Assembly (NCBI RefSeq): GCF_009604425.1
Contig: NZ_WEGI01000019.1
Span: 55,550 to 119,549, forward strand
Source of the DNA: Nocardia aurantia
GTDB taxonomy: Bacteria > Actinomycetota > Actinomycetes > Mycobacteriales > Mycobacteriaceae
DNA length: 64,000 nt
Reading direction: 5' to 3'
Shown: piece after piece, positions 8,506 through 17,353 of the stretch
Position numbering within the stretch: position 1 is the stretch's first letter
Layout of the letters: every line of letters begins with the position of its first letter
Made by a program: the position numbers and the translations under genes
The notes under the pieces: generated by a model
What the model was told of the DNA's origin: nothing
Database searches by the model: none
What the model saw: the letters and a program-made list of their open reading frames with translations, nothing else

Positions 8506-10274
8506 TGCATGCCCGGAGTATCGCGCCGCTGGCGCTGGACTCGTATCAGCGCGCCGCGCGGGTGGTCCTGGCCAACCATCTGGTGACCCGGACGTTCCCG
8601 GATCGTATTGCGCTGCCGCTGATTCGGCGGTGGGCCACCGAATTGCGGGAGGATCTCGCCGAACTGTTCGGGTATCGGCTGGAGGTCACCGAGACCACCG
8701 CGCGACTGTTCCCGGTGATCGATCGGCTCGACGCCGGGCGGCCCGCGCGCACACCCGCCGAGCGGGTCTTCGATCGGCGGCGCTACGCGTACCTGGCCTT
8801 GGCACTCGCCTCGCTGGGTCGCGCCGGGGATCAGATCACGTTGTCGGAGTTGGCCGATCAGGTCGCCGCCTACGCGACGCGGGTGGACGGTCTGGAGTTG
8901 TCCACCGAGCGCGCCGCCGACCGGGACGCCTTCGTCGACGCGGTCGCCTGGCTGTCCACCCGGGGCGCGCTGACCCTCGCCGACGGCGACGCCGGTGGCT
9001 GGGCGGCGGACCCGGAGGCCGGGGAGGCGTTGTACGACATCGACCGTTCGGTGGTGTTCGCGATCTTCCGGCCGCCACGGGCGTTGCAACACTTGCAGAG
9101 TGTGCACGGGCTGCTCGCCGACGGTGGGAGCGACAGTGGCGCAACGGTTTCCGTCGCCCAGACGCGGGCGGCGGCCGCGCGCAGGGTGCGGCGGGCACTG
9201 GTGGAGCTGCCCGTCGTGTACGCCGAGGAACTCGCCGCCGACGAGCAGATCCTCCTCGGCTCGGAGAAGCTGGTCGCGGAGGTCGAACTGCTCACCGGGC
9301 TGCGGGCGGAACGCCGCGCCGAGGGCGTCGCGCTGATCGACACCTCGGGACGATTGTCGGACGTCCGTTTCCCCGGCACCGGGACGCTCGCCCAGGTGGC
9401 CCTGCTGCTGGTGGGCGAGATCGCGGATCGCGTGCTCGACATCGACAATCCGGTGCCGCGACGACCACTGCCCGCGGCGCCCACCGAGTTGGCCGACCGG
9501 CTCGACGCCGCGATCCCGGCCGCCACGGTCTTCGAACCCTTGGCAATGGCGGTCGAAACCGTTGCGGACGACGATGATTCGCTCGGCGACGGACCACAGC
9601 CGCAGGTTCCGGAGCATCCGTTCCTCACCTGGACCTGGATCCGCGAGACCGTCCAGGCGCTGACCGACCGCTACGGTTCCACCTTCGCGGCGCAATGGCA
9701 GGCCGACGTGCCGGCGCTGACCACCGAGGCCGTCGGGCTGCTGCAACGACTCCGCCTGGTCCGGGCGGTCGGACCCGCAGAGGGCACGTCCGGACCGCCG
9801 ACCGCCAAAACCGGGAAGTCGGTCCTGGACCAGAACAGCCAACCGTCCGCCGGAGCAGCGGCCAGCACAGGAGGCACACCACCGGCCGGAGCGGCGGGCA
9901 GCACAGCAGACACACCACCGACCGGAGCAGCGGGCAGCACAGCAGACACACCACCGACCGGAGCAGCGGCCAGCACAGCAGACACACCTCGGACCGAAGC
10001 AGCGGCCAGCACAGGAGGCACACCGCAGACCGGAGCGGCGGCGGACACCGCGACCGCCGAGACGCGGGCCGCCGGAGATGCCGACACCTCCGGCGGCGGA
10101 CCACATTCCGGAGACACCGCGCGGCCCCCGGCCGATGAGGCCGGATTGCTGATCCTGCCCGCGCTCGCCCGCTACCGGGGGGCGATCGTGACGGTGCGCA
10201 CTCGCGCACAGTCCGAATTGTTCGCCTCCGCGACGAAACTCGGTGAGCACGCCGACGCGGGAGGCCGGTCGTGA
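8502..10274 (+). CDS. JetB-like subunit (TIGR02678/DUF2398), type II Wadjet, with repeat insert
   Basis: A 590-residue second non-SMC subunit of the Wadjet-like complex. Family-like sequence covers residues 1-425: ALDSYQRAARVVLANHLVTR, FPDRIALPLIRRWATEL, DRRRYAYLALALASLGRAG, ELSTERAADRDAFVDAVAWL, and WTWIRETVQALTDRYGSTF near the end. Residues about 430-545 are a Thr/Ala/Gly/Pro-rich insertion with five 12-residue repeats (GAAGSTADTPPT type). A short conserved C-terminus (LLILPALARYRGAIVTV) resumes after it. The GTG at 8502 overlaps the jetA stop; an ATG at 8505 is equally possible. JetB normally bridges JetA to the SMC heads; that role is taken from the family. Confidence 0.8.
   Translation: MMHARSIAPLALDSYQRAARVVLANHLVTRTFPDRIALPLIRRWATELREDLAELFGYRLEVTETTARLFPVIDRLDAGRPARTPAERVFDRRRYAYLALALASLGRAGDQITLSELADQVAAYATRVDGLELSTERAADRDAFVDAVAWLSTRGALTLADGDAGGWAADPEAGEALYDIDRSVVFAIFRPPRALQHLQSVHGLLADGGSDSGATVSVAQTRAAAARRVRRALVELPVVYAEELAADEQILLGSEKLVAEVELLTGLRAERRAEGVALIDTSGRLSDVRFPGTGTLAQVALLLVGEIADRVLDIDNPVPRRPLPAAPTELADRLDAAIPAATVFEPLAMAVETVADDDDSLGDGPQPQVPEHPFLTWTWIRETVQALTDRYGSTFAAQWQADVPALTTEAVGLLQRLRLVRAVGPAEGTSGPPTAKTGKSVLDQNSQPSAGAAASTGGTPPAGAAGSTADTPPTGAAGSTADTPPTGAAASTADTPRTEAAASTGGTPQTGAAADTATAETRAAGDADTSGGGPHSGDTARPPADEAGLLILPALARYRGAIVTVRTRAQSELFASATKLGEHADAGGRS
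9852..10031 (+). repeat. 36-bp in-frame tandem repeat inside jetB
   Basis: Five 36-bp units (GGAGCAGCGGGCAGCACAGC type) encode a 12-residue repeat. The second and third copies are nearly identical. The array lies just before the conserved C-terminus of JetB. Confidence 0.95.
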
Positions 10275-10416
10275 TCGGCGACGCGGGCGGGTCCGGGCAC
10301 CGGCTCCGGTCACGGAGCACCCAGCGTCACCGCGCCCGACCGCGTGCGGCATTCCGCGACCGGCGAATACCGATCGGCTCGACGTACCGACAGAACACGG
10401 AAGGGACAGGTGGCCG

Positions 10417-13400
10417 GTGAGCCTCATCCACGGTGGTGTGCGGTTCGTCCCGACCCGGGCGGGCATCGTCAATCTCTGGGACTATCGGGACCAGGAGTTC
10501 TGTTTCGCCGACGGGCGGCTGGTGTTGCGGGGGCCCAACGGGTCCGGCAAGACCAAGGGGCTCGAGGTGTTGTTCCCCTTCGTGTTCGACGGCCGCATCG
10601 AACCGCGCCGGCTCAATCCGTTCGCCGGCGAGGAACGCACGATGAAGTCGAATCTGCTGTATCGCAAGCAGGATTCGGCGTACTCGTACGTGTGGATGGA
10701 GTTCGCGCGCGGCGACTGGGACGACCCCGAGGTGGTGACCGTCGGCATCGGCATGCGCGCGACGAAGTCCTCGGACAAGGTGACGCGCTGGTACTTCGTC
10801 GCCGACGGCCGGGTGGGCGTGGACTTCTCGCTGATCGGCGCCGACGACCGGCCACTGACCCGCAAACAGCTCGCCGAGCAGGTCGGCACGGACGCCATCG
10901 TGGACCGGCCGCTGGATTACCGTGCCGCCATCGACGCTCGGATGTTCGGGCTGGGGCTGCAACGCTACGACCAGCTCATCAATCTCATTCTCACGCTGCG
11001 CCGTCCGCAGCTGGCGAAGAATCTCGACCCGCGCGGCCTGTCGCAGGCGCTCACCGACGGACTGCGGCCGCTCGACGATCAGCTGATCCTCGACGCGGCG
11101 CGCTCGTTCAGCGATATGGAGGAGGTCGGGCGCACCCTCGAGGGACTGGTCCAGGCCGACACCGCCACCCGCGCCTTCGTCGGCGTCTACCGTAAATACC
11201 TTGCGGTGCAGGCGAAGTCCGATGTGGATCAGGTCGGGACCCGGCTGGAGGCGGTCACCCAGGCCGGTACCGCGCTGTTCGCGGCGACGGCACTGCGGGA
11301 GCGCCGCGAGACCGAGCGCACGGCCGCGGAGACCCGGGCCGAGGAGGCCGACCGCGGATACGAGCAGGCCCTGTCCGATCGCGAGACGCTACAGCGATCC
11401 AGCGCCTACGAAGGGAAACAGCAGCTCGACGACCTGGCCGACGCGGTGCGCCGGTTGGAGACCTCGGCCGCGGTGCACCGGGACAAGGCCACCAAGGCCC
11501 GGCAGGTCGTGGAACAGCGTGCGGGCGAGGCGGATCACGCCCGCACCGCCCTGGAGGCCGCGGCCGCGGCCCGCAACCGCGGCGAGGACGAGTTGCGGGC
11601 CACCGCCGAGGAGGCCGGCATCGACTGGTCCGCGGTCCCGGAAACCGCACGCGCGGAACAACTCACGGTCACCGTGCGCAGCCACGCCGAGGAGCGCGAC
11701 GCGGATGTGCGCGCCGTGCGGCAGGCTCTCGTGCTGGTCGATGCCGCCGAGACCGATCGTTCCCGCGCCGAACGCGCCGCCCAGCGCGCCGCCGACCAGC
11801 GCGACACCGCGTCCGCGGCCCTCGCCGAGGCCGAGGCGGGCGTCACCCTCGCTCGCGCGAATACCGCTGCGGCACTGCGCGAGTGGTGGAACACGCATCG
11901 AGAGGTGTTCGGGCCCGACGCCACCGACCTGCTCCCCGCCCTCGATGCCGCCCAGGCCGAGGGACACGACGGCCCAACCCCCGCCGAGGTGCTGGCCGAT
12001 CACACCGAACCGCTGACCGACGCCATCCGCGGCCGCCGCGAACAGGCCCGCACCGCCGCCGTGCAGGCTGCCGGTCACCTTGCCGAACTGCGCGCCGAGC
12101 AGCAGCGCGTGGCGGCCGAGAAGGACGACGCGCCAACACCTTTCGTGGCAAGGACCGACGACCGCAGCGGCCGTCCCGGTGCCCCGCTGTGGCAGCTGGT
12201 GCGCTTCGCCGACCACGTCACCGCCGAACAGTCGACCGGCATCGAGGCGGCGTTGCAGGCCGCCAACCTGCTCGACGCCTGGCTGTGCGACCACACTCTA
12301 TTGCCCGCACACGAATCCGATCAGTTCCTCCGGCCGCTCCCCCCGCACCTGCGCCCGACCGGCCGCACTCTCGCCGACGTTCTGGTCGTGGACGACGACG
12401 TCAGCGACCGTAACGATCGCGATCGTGCCGGTAGCGCGACCGCCGCGGGTGGCCATGACGTCCGCGCCACGACAGCCGGGCCGCGCACCCCGCAAACGGT
12501 TTCCGCCGCGAGCGGCGGGGATGCCGGCAATCTCGGCACAGGCAACGGCAACGGGACCGGGACCGGCAACGGGACCGAGACCGGCAACGGCAACGGGACC
12601 GAGACCGGTGCCGGGAGCGGCAACGGGACCGGGACCGCAGTCGGCGGTATTCACCCGGCCGGCACCGCCGAGACGGGCTCCGGAACCTGCGCCCAGTACG
12701 GATCTATCGGTGCCGATATCCGTTCCGTGTCAAAGGGTTTCATCGCCGCTGTGCTGTCGTCCATCGCGCTGGACGAGTCCGCCTCGGATGATCGGCGCAC
12801 CGGCGGATCCGCCACGTCGGACCGAGGCCGCGCCGCGCTCGGCATGTCCGCCGTCCCCGCGGCCGAATCCGTGGCGGCCGGCGGCCCGACCCCGTCGGCC
12901 GACGGCACCGGCACGGCCTCGGTAAGCGCGTCGCCTGCGGTGACGGGTCACGGCCCGCGCAGCGACAGCGCATCCGGCGGAGCGAAAGGTCCCACCGCCG
13001 GATCGGCGAAGGATCCGTTCGACGCCGAGAACACCGGTGGCAACACGGATCCGGTGGTGATCGGCACTGACGGCCGCTACCGGCAGGGTGTGCAGCTCGG
13101 CCGGCACACCAAGGCGCAGGCCGAATTCATCGGCGCCACCGCGCGAGCGCGACGCCGCGCGGCACGGCTCGACGAACTCGCCACGGCCGTCGAGACGGCA
13201 GCCGCCGCCGAGCGGCAGGCGCGCGCCGCCGAGCAGGCCGCGACCGCCGAGCTGGCGCGAATCTCCGCCGCCGCCAAGGCATTACCACGCGCCACCGCCG
13301 TATTCGCCGCGCAGCGGGCCGTCGCCGAGGCCGCGGGTGTGCTGCGGTCGCGGACCGAGACCGCAGCGCAGGCCGAGCGCGACCTCGACCACGCCGTCGC

Positions 13401-15174
13401 CGAGCACACGGCCGCCGAGAAGAAGGCGCGGACGGTGGCGGCCACCCATCGCGCGCCGCGCGATCCGGCCGCGCTCGACGCCCTCGCCGCCGCGATCCGG
13501 CATTTCGAGAACACCGGCACCACCCTGCTGCGGTTGCGTGGTGATCAGCAGCGCGAGGCCGAACGACGCCGCGAGGCCGACGACCGCCTCGCCGAATCCC
13601 GGGATCTGGCCGAGGCGTTCGCTGAGGAGGCCGAGGCCGCGCGGAGCGGTTATCAGGAACAGCTGCGCAAGCTGGAAATGCTGCGGGACGCGCTCGGCGC
13701 CGGGGCCGCCGATATCGACCGCGAACTGGAGCTGGCCCGCGAACGTATCGATGCCGCACGCGCGGAACAGAAGTCGGCTCGCAAGGCGGCCTCCGACGCG
13801 ATCGAGGGCGTCGGCACCGCGGAGGGCGCCTACCGGGCGGCGCACGACGCGCTGCGCACCGCGCTCACCGAGTTGCTCGCCGATGTGAAGGCGCTGGCCC
13901 CGTACGCGCGCCCGGATCTGTTGTCGCTGCTGGGCGCCGGGGCCGGGCGCTGGCCGGCCGCCGAGGGCGCCTGGTCCACGCCGGAGCAGTTGCTGTACCG
14001 GATCGAGACCGGCGGTCCGCACGCGCAAGCACGGGTGCTGCCCGAGGAGGTGCAGCAGCTGTTCGACAGCCTTTCCGCCGCAACGTCTTCGGTGCGGGCC
14101 GGGGAGGCGATCCGCAAATCCACCCGCAGCGCGGTGACCGCCGCGCTGCAGGAGTTCGACGCGGCGCTCGCCGCCGCGGGACAGGACTACCGGTTGCAGT
14201 GGGACGCCGCGGACGGGCTGACCGTGGTACAGGTGCACGACGATCAGGGCGCGGCCGCGCTCGCCGATTTCGCCGAGCGGATCGCCGCCGCCCGCTCCGA
14301 TCAGGAACTGCTGCTCACCGATGCCGAGCGCCGCATCCTCGAGGACGCCCTGCTGTCCGGACTGGCGCAGCAGATCCACGAACGCACCGGCGACGCAAGG
14401 CAACTCATCGCCCGGATGGGCGCGGAGATGAAGCAGCGCCGGATGTCGTCCGGCAACACCATCGGCGTGCACTGGGTGCTGGCGGATACCCTGTCGGAGT
14501 CCGCGCGGGCGGTGTGCAAACTGCTGGACCGCGACACCGCGGACCTCTCCCCCGACGATCTGGCCACCGTCCGAGCCCATTTCGCGGCGGAGATCCGGAC
14601 CGCGCGCGCCGCCCACCCCGAGCGGTCGTATCCCGAGATCCTCGCCACCACACTGGATTACCGCGCCTGGCGGGTGTTCGCCTTCACCCTGATCACCGCC
14701 GACGGCACCGAGGACCGGCTCACCGTGGCCCGGCACAGCGCGCTGTCCGGTGGCGAACAGTCGGTGTCGCTGCATCTTCCGCTGTTCGCGGCCGCGCACG
14801 TGATGCTGGACTCCGCCGACCCGCAGGCCCCCCGCCTGCTGGCGCTGGACGAGGCGTTCGCGGGCGTCGACGACAACGGTCGCAGCGAATTGCTGGGCCT
14901 GTCGGTGGATTTCGACCTGGACCTGTTCATGACCGGCTACGACCTGTGGATCACCTACGATCACGTGCCCGCCTGCGCGCACTACGACCTGGCCCACTCC
15001 GCCGCCGAGAACACGGTCAGTGCGACTCTGCTGGTGTGGGATTCGCGGGACCTACTGGCCGAACACGACGGCTCCGACCTCACCACGGCGCTCGGCTCCC
15101 CCAACCGCCGCCGCGTCGCGCACGCCGTCGAGGGCGGCATCACCTTCGACGAGGCGCTGGAGCTCGCACCGTAG
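10417..15174 (+). CDS. JetC-like SMC ATPase (TIGR02680), type II Wadjet, hinge with two inserts
   Basis: A 1585-residue SMC-type ATPase, the motor of a Wadjet-like complex. The N-terminal head has FVPTRAGIVNLWDY and Walker A LRGPNGSGKTKGLEVLFP (about residues 5-45). Long Ala/Glu/Arg coiled coils flank a hinge, and the C-terminal head carries signature LSGGEQSVSLHL and Walker B LLALDEAFAGVDD. All ATPase motifs are intact. The hinge is interrupted twice: residues ~664-769 (Gly/Asn/Thr repeats) and ~788-878 (Ser/Gly/Ala-rich), either side of VSKGFIAAVLSSIAL. Removing both gives about 1390 residues, near the family size. GTG 10417 is preferred for its GGAAGGGACAGG upstream; GTG 10243, overlapping jetB, is the alternative. 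A strong terminator follows and no JetD gene. Confidence 0.85.
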   Translation: MSLIHGGVRFVPTRAGIVNLWDYRDQEFCFADGRLVLRGPNGSGKTKGLEVLFPFVFDGRIEPRRLNPFAGEERTMKSNLLYRKQDSAYSYVWMEFARGDWDDPEVVTVGIGMRATKSSDKVTRWYFVADGRVGVDFSLIGADDRPLTRKQLAEQVGTDAIVDRPLDYRAAIDARMFGLGLQRYDQLINLILTLRRPQLAKNLDPRGLSQALTDGLRPLDDQLILDAARSFSDMEEVGRTLEGLVQADTATRAFVGVYRKYLAVQAKSDVDQVGTRLEAVTQAGTALFAATALRERRETERTAAETRAEEADRGYEQALSDRETLQRSSAYEGKQQLDDLADAVRRLETSAAVHRDKATKARQVVEQRAGEADHARTALEAAAAARNRGEDELRATAEEAGIDWSAVPETARAEQLTVTVRSHAEERDADVRAVRQALVLVDAAETDRSRAERAAQRAADQRDTASAALAEAEAGVTLARANTAAALREWWNTHREVFGPDATDLLPALDAAQAEGHDGPTPAEVLADHTEPLTDAIRGRREQARTAAVQAAGHLAELRAEQQRVAAEKDDAPTPFVARTDDRSGRPGAPLWQLVRFADHVTAEQSTGIEAALQAANLLDAWLCDHTLLPAHESDQFLRPLPPHLRPTGRTLADVLVVDDDVSDRNDRDRAGSATAAGGHDVRATTAGPRTPQTVSAASGGDAGNLGTGNGNGTGTGNGTETGNGNGTETGAGSGNGTGTAVGGIHPAGTAETGSGTCAQYGSIGADIRSVSKGFIAAVLSSIALDESASDDRRTGGSATSDRGRAALGMSAVPAAESVAAGGPTPSADGTGTASVSASPAVTGHGPRSDSASGGAKGPTAGSAKDPFDAENTGGNTDPVVIGTDGRYRQGVQLGRHTKAQAEFIGATARARRRAARLDELATAVETAAAAERQARAAEQAATAELARISAAAKALPRATAVFAAQRAVAEAAGVLRSRTETAAQAERDLDHAVAEHTAAEKKARTVAATHRAPRDPAALDALAAAIRHFENTGTTLLRLRGDQQREAERRREADDRLAESRDLAEAFAEEAEAARSGYQEQLRKLEMLRDALGAGAADIDRELELARERIDAARAEQKSARKAASDAIEGVGTAEGAYRAAHDALRTALTELLADVKALAPYARPDLLSLLGAGAGRWPAAEGAWSTPEQLLYRIETGGPHAQARVLPEEVQQLFDSLSAATSSVRAGEAIRKSTRSAVTAALQEFDAALAAAGQDYRLQWDAADGLTVVQVHDDQGAAALADFAERIAAARSDQELLLTDAERRILEDALLSGLAQQIHERTGDARQLIARMGAEMKQRRMSSGNTIGVHWVLADTLSESARAVCKLLDRDTADLSPDDLATVRAHFAAEIRTARAAHPERSYPEILATTLDYRAWRVFAFTLITADGTEDRLTVARHSALSGGEQSVSLHLPLFAAAHVMLDSADPQAPRLLALDEAFAGVDDNGRSELLGLSVDFDLDLFMTGYDLWITYDHVPACAHYDLAHSAAENTVSATLLVWDSRDLLAEHDGSDLTTALGSPNRRRVAHAVEGGITFDEALELAP
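12535..12640 (+). repeat. Hexanucleotide-type repeat inside jetC hinge
   Basis: Interrupted repeats of GGCAAC and GGGACC hexamers encode a Gly-Asn/Gly-Thr run in the first hinge insertion. Confidence 0.9.
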
Positions 15175-15187
15175 CCGAAACGCGGCC

Positions 15188-15218
15188 GGGGCCGGGCCGG
15201 ATGATCCGGCCCGGCCCC
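15188..15218. terminator. Perfect GC-rich hairpin between jetC and the secreted-protein gene
   Basis: Fifteen-base arms (15188-15202 and 15204-15218) are exactly complementary and sit between two convergent stop codons. This is probably a bidirectional terminator that ends the jet operon. Confidence 0.85.
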
Positions 15219-15232
15219 GACCACGATGAGCG

Positions 15233-15550
15233 CTAGCAGATACCGGCGAAAACCGTGTCCAACGCGTTCGACGGAATACGAGCGGCGGCGTCGCGGATCT
15301 GATCGGCACTGGGCTCGTCGATCAGCATCCCGTCCGGCCCGATGAAGCTCTGGAGCATCTGCCGGTCGGCCGGCGAGGCCTGGTTCAGCAGCGGGTCGTA
15401 CTTGGCCTTGACGGTGGGCCAGTTCTGCTGGACGCACGAGACCCGCGCGTCCGTGGCCCAGTCGGCGTCGGCCGACGCGACGCCGACGGAGGTCAGCGCG
15501 GCACTCGCCGCGACCAGGGTGAGGAGGCGAATCGCCCTCTTTGCGAACAT
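15233..15550 (-). CDS. Small secreted protein of unknown function
   Basis: 105 residues with a clear Sec signal peptide (MFAKRAIRLLTLVAASAALTS...ASA, cleavage around residue 27-29) and a mature domain of about 77 residues. The mature part has two cysteines, one early (DARVSCVQQNW) and the last residue (FAGIC), which could form one disulfide that closes the chain. The ATG at 15550 has AAGGGAG six bases ahead. It looks like a small alpha-helical exported protein of the kind widespread in Nocardia and mycobacteria. I do not recognise the family and assign no function. It converges with jetC across the hairpin. Confidence 0.75.
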   Translation of the reverse strand: MFAKRAIRLLTLVAASAALTSVGVASADADWATDARVSCVQQNWPTVKAKYDPLLNQASPADRQMLQSFIGPDGMLIDEPSADQIRDAAARIPSNALDTVFAGIC

Positions 15551-15689
15551 GTATTGCTCCCTTCGGTGACAGCAGACGACTGTGTGGATCCGGTGAAGCA
15601 CGGCGGTAAGTTCTACCCTGTTCGATCGCGATTTCGGCGACCCCGCCCCGGCAAGTCCGAGAATGACACTCGATCGCGGCGTGTCGGTC

Positions 15690-16313
15690 CTACCGCGCCG
15701 CCATGGCGGCGATGCGGAGGTCGCGGGTGCGGACCTGGTGGGCGATCATCGCGGTGCGGGCCCGCTCGGCCTCGCCGGCGACCACCGCCGCCAGGATCTC
15801 GCGGTGCTCGATCTCGATCAGCGCGAGGTTGTCGGGGGCGCGGACCCGGTCGGCCTCGAAGGGCGCCATCTGCGCGTCGAGGCGGTCCATCAGCTCCCCG
15901 ATGGTGCCGTTGTGCGCGGCCTCGCGCAGGGCGTGGTGCCAGGTACGATGCAGGCCGAGCGCGGTTTCCGGGTCCGTGGTGGCAAGGGCGTCGTCGAACA
16001 TCCGCGACAGCCGGGCCAGGTCGATCTCGGAGCGGCGGGTCGCGGCGGAGAACGCCACCGCGGATTCCAGCGCGATGCGCGCGTCGTAGATCTCCAGCAG
16101 TTCCTCGCCGGTCCGTTCCCGGACGCGATAGCCGCGCGACGCCTGGACCACCAGCCCCTCGTATTCGAGCCGGTGCAGCGCCTCCCGCACCGGAGTGCGC
16201 GAGACACCGAGCTCGACGCCGACGGTCGCCGGAATAAGCAGGGCGCCAGGCGGATACGCCCGGCCGGTGATCCGGTCGCGCAACTGCTTGTACGGCGACG
16301 ATTCCTGGTGCAT
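15690..16313 (-). CDS. GntR-family transcriptional regulator, FCD subfamily
   Basis: 207 residues. An N-terminal winged helix (residues ~8-70) contains LRDRITGRAYPPGALL, VGVELGVSRTPVREALHRLEYEGLV, the GntR hallmark. The C-terminal all-helical FCD ligand domain has metal-binding-type residues in LGLHRTWHHALREAAHN and the late segment IEIEHREILAAVVAG. FCD domains usually bind small organic acids and a divalent metal. The ATG at 16313 follows GGGGAAG. It is divergent from the sulfur-type ABC operon; a TGTATACA palindrome over that operon's -10 box is its likely operator, so it probably represses the operon and perhaps itself. Confidence 0.85.
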   Translation of the reverse strand: MHQESSPYKQLRDRITGRAYPPGALLIPATVGVELGVSRTPVREALHRLEYEGLVVQASRGYRVRERTGEELLEIYDARIALESAVAFSAATRRSEIDLARLSRMFDDALATTDPETALGLHRTWHHALREAAHNGTIGELMDRLDAQMAPFEADRVRAPDNLALIEIEHREILAAVVAGEAERARTAMIAHQVRTRDLRIAAMAAR

Positions 16314-16398
16314 CGACCCATCTTCCCCTTCTTCGTGTCCGGGCACCCGGCAACGATTACCAGTCCGTGCGGACCGGCGCCAAGGGTTCGAATCTCGC

Positions 16399-16406
16399 TG
16401 TATACA
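16399..16406. promoter_or_regulatory. Palindrome TGTATACA overlapping a -10 box (GntR operator candidate)
   Basis: The perfect palindrome TGTATACA lies between the divergent GntR gene and the ABC operon, and its TATACA is also the best -10 box for the operon. GntR/FCD operators are short palindromes of this T-GT-AC-A type, so binding would directly block the promoter. Confidence 0.5.
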
Positions 16407-16470
16407 AATGGCGACATCTGCGTGCAGTGGTGCCAGCATTCCTCTCGCACATCGGCGAGCGAGGAGAATC

Positions 16471-16515
16471 ATGCGAACACCACCTGGTCGGACGAGGGCG
16501 CGACGCCGTGTCTGA
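16471..16515 (+). CDS. Possible 14-codon leader peptide before the ABC operon
   Basis: ATG at 16471 is preceded by GAGGAGAATC, a good SD, and encodes MRTPPGRTRARRRV. Its TGA at 16513-16515 overlaps the permease GTG start (16508) in another frame, so ribosomes finishing it could reinitiate on the permease. The permease start itself has a poorer SD. Arg and Pro richness would allow a translation-dependent control. It is too short to assert from sequence alone. Confidence 0.35.
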   Translation: MRTPPGRTRARRRV

Positions 16516-17353
16516 GACCCGCACCACGGCCACCCCGCGATCCGGTGGCATCCGGGCCGGGCGCCGGCTTCCGATCGTCGCGGGGCCCGTCACCGCGCTG
16601 CTGCCCTGGGTGGTGCCGGTCGTGCTGGTGCTCGCCTGGCAGTGGGCGGCCACCACCGGCGCCGTCGACGCGACGATCCTGCCGCCGCCGAGCAAGGTGC
16701 TCGCCACCGCGCGCTCGCTGTGGAGCGACGGGGAACTCCCCCGCTATCTGCTGGCCAGCGTCCGGCGGGTCGCGATCGGTTTCGGGATCGGCGCCGCGAT
16801 CGGGCTGGTGCTGGGCTTCGCGGTCGGGTTGTCCCGGATCGCCGAGGCGCTGGTGGACCGGAGCGTCCAGATGTTGCGCGCCGTCCCGCATCTGGCGGTG
16901 GTGCCGTTGCTGATCGCCGCGTTCGGCATCGGGGAACTGCCCAAGATCGTGCTGGTGGCCGTCGGCGTGCTGTTCCCGGTGTACCTCAACACCGTCGCGG
17001 GAATCCGGGCCGTCGACCCGAAACTGGTGCAGCTCGGCCGATCCTACGGCCTGCGGACCCCGGGGCTGATCCGCGAGATCGTGGTGCCCGGCGCGATGCC
17101 TATGATCCTCACCGGCATCCGCTACGCGCTCGGCGTGGCCTGGCTGACGCTCGTCGTCGGCGAGACCATCGCCACCAGCGACGGCATCGGCTACCTCGCC
17201 CAGAACGGCCGCGATCTGCTGCGCAACGACCGCATCGTGCTCGCCATCCTGCTGTACGCCCTGGCCGGACTGATCGCCGACCAGCTGGTCCGGCTGCTGG
17301 AACGCCGGGTGCTGCGCTGGAATGTCAACTACCGGAAGGACATCGGACGATGA
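16508..17353 (+). CDS. ABC transporter permease, sulfonate/nitrate/taurine type (SsuC-like)
   Basis: A 281-residue inner-membrane permease of an import system. About six hydrophobic segments are visible, beginning PWVVPVVLVLAWQWAA. The binding-protein-dependent transport loop is EALVDRSVQMLRAVPHLAVVPLL, with the EAA-type motif in QLGRSYGLRTPGLIREIVVPGAMPMILTGIRYALG. The end VRLLERRVLRWNVNY is typical of SsuC/TauC proteins. GTG 16508 starts MSETRTTATPRSGG; the frame is open upstream, but that region holds the promoter and operator. It overlaps the ATPase gene by ATGA. Substrate cannot be read from the sequence; the downstream monooxygenase argues for an organosulfur compound. Confidence 0.85.
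   Translation: MSETRTTATPRSGGIRAGRRLPIVAGPVTALLPWVVPVVLVLAWQWAATTGAVDATILPPPSKVLATARSLWSDGELPRYLLASVRRVAIGFGIGAAIGLVLGFAVGLSRIAEALVDRSVQMLRAVPHLAVVPLLIAAFGIGELPKIVLVAVGVLFPVYLNTVAGIRAVDPKLVQLGRSYGLRTPGLIREIVVPGAMPMILTGIRYALGVAWLTLVVGETIATSDGIGYLAQNGRDLLRNDRIVLAILLYALAGLIADQLVRLLERRVLRWNVNYRKDIGR

Noticed and set aside
7632..10472. 946-codon minus-strand frame opposite jetA/jetB
   Set aside because: Shadow of the jet genes; Cys/Gly repeats in it are the reverse of the jet tandem repeats.
15559..15575. 16-bp match between the upstream region of the secreted-protein gene and 38604-38619
   Set aside because: An exact 16-mer shared by two sites in 64 kb of biased sequence is expected by chance.
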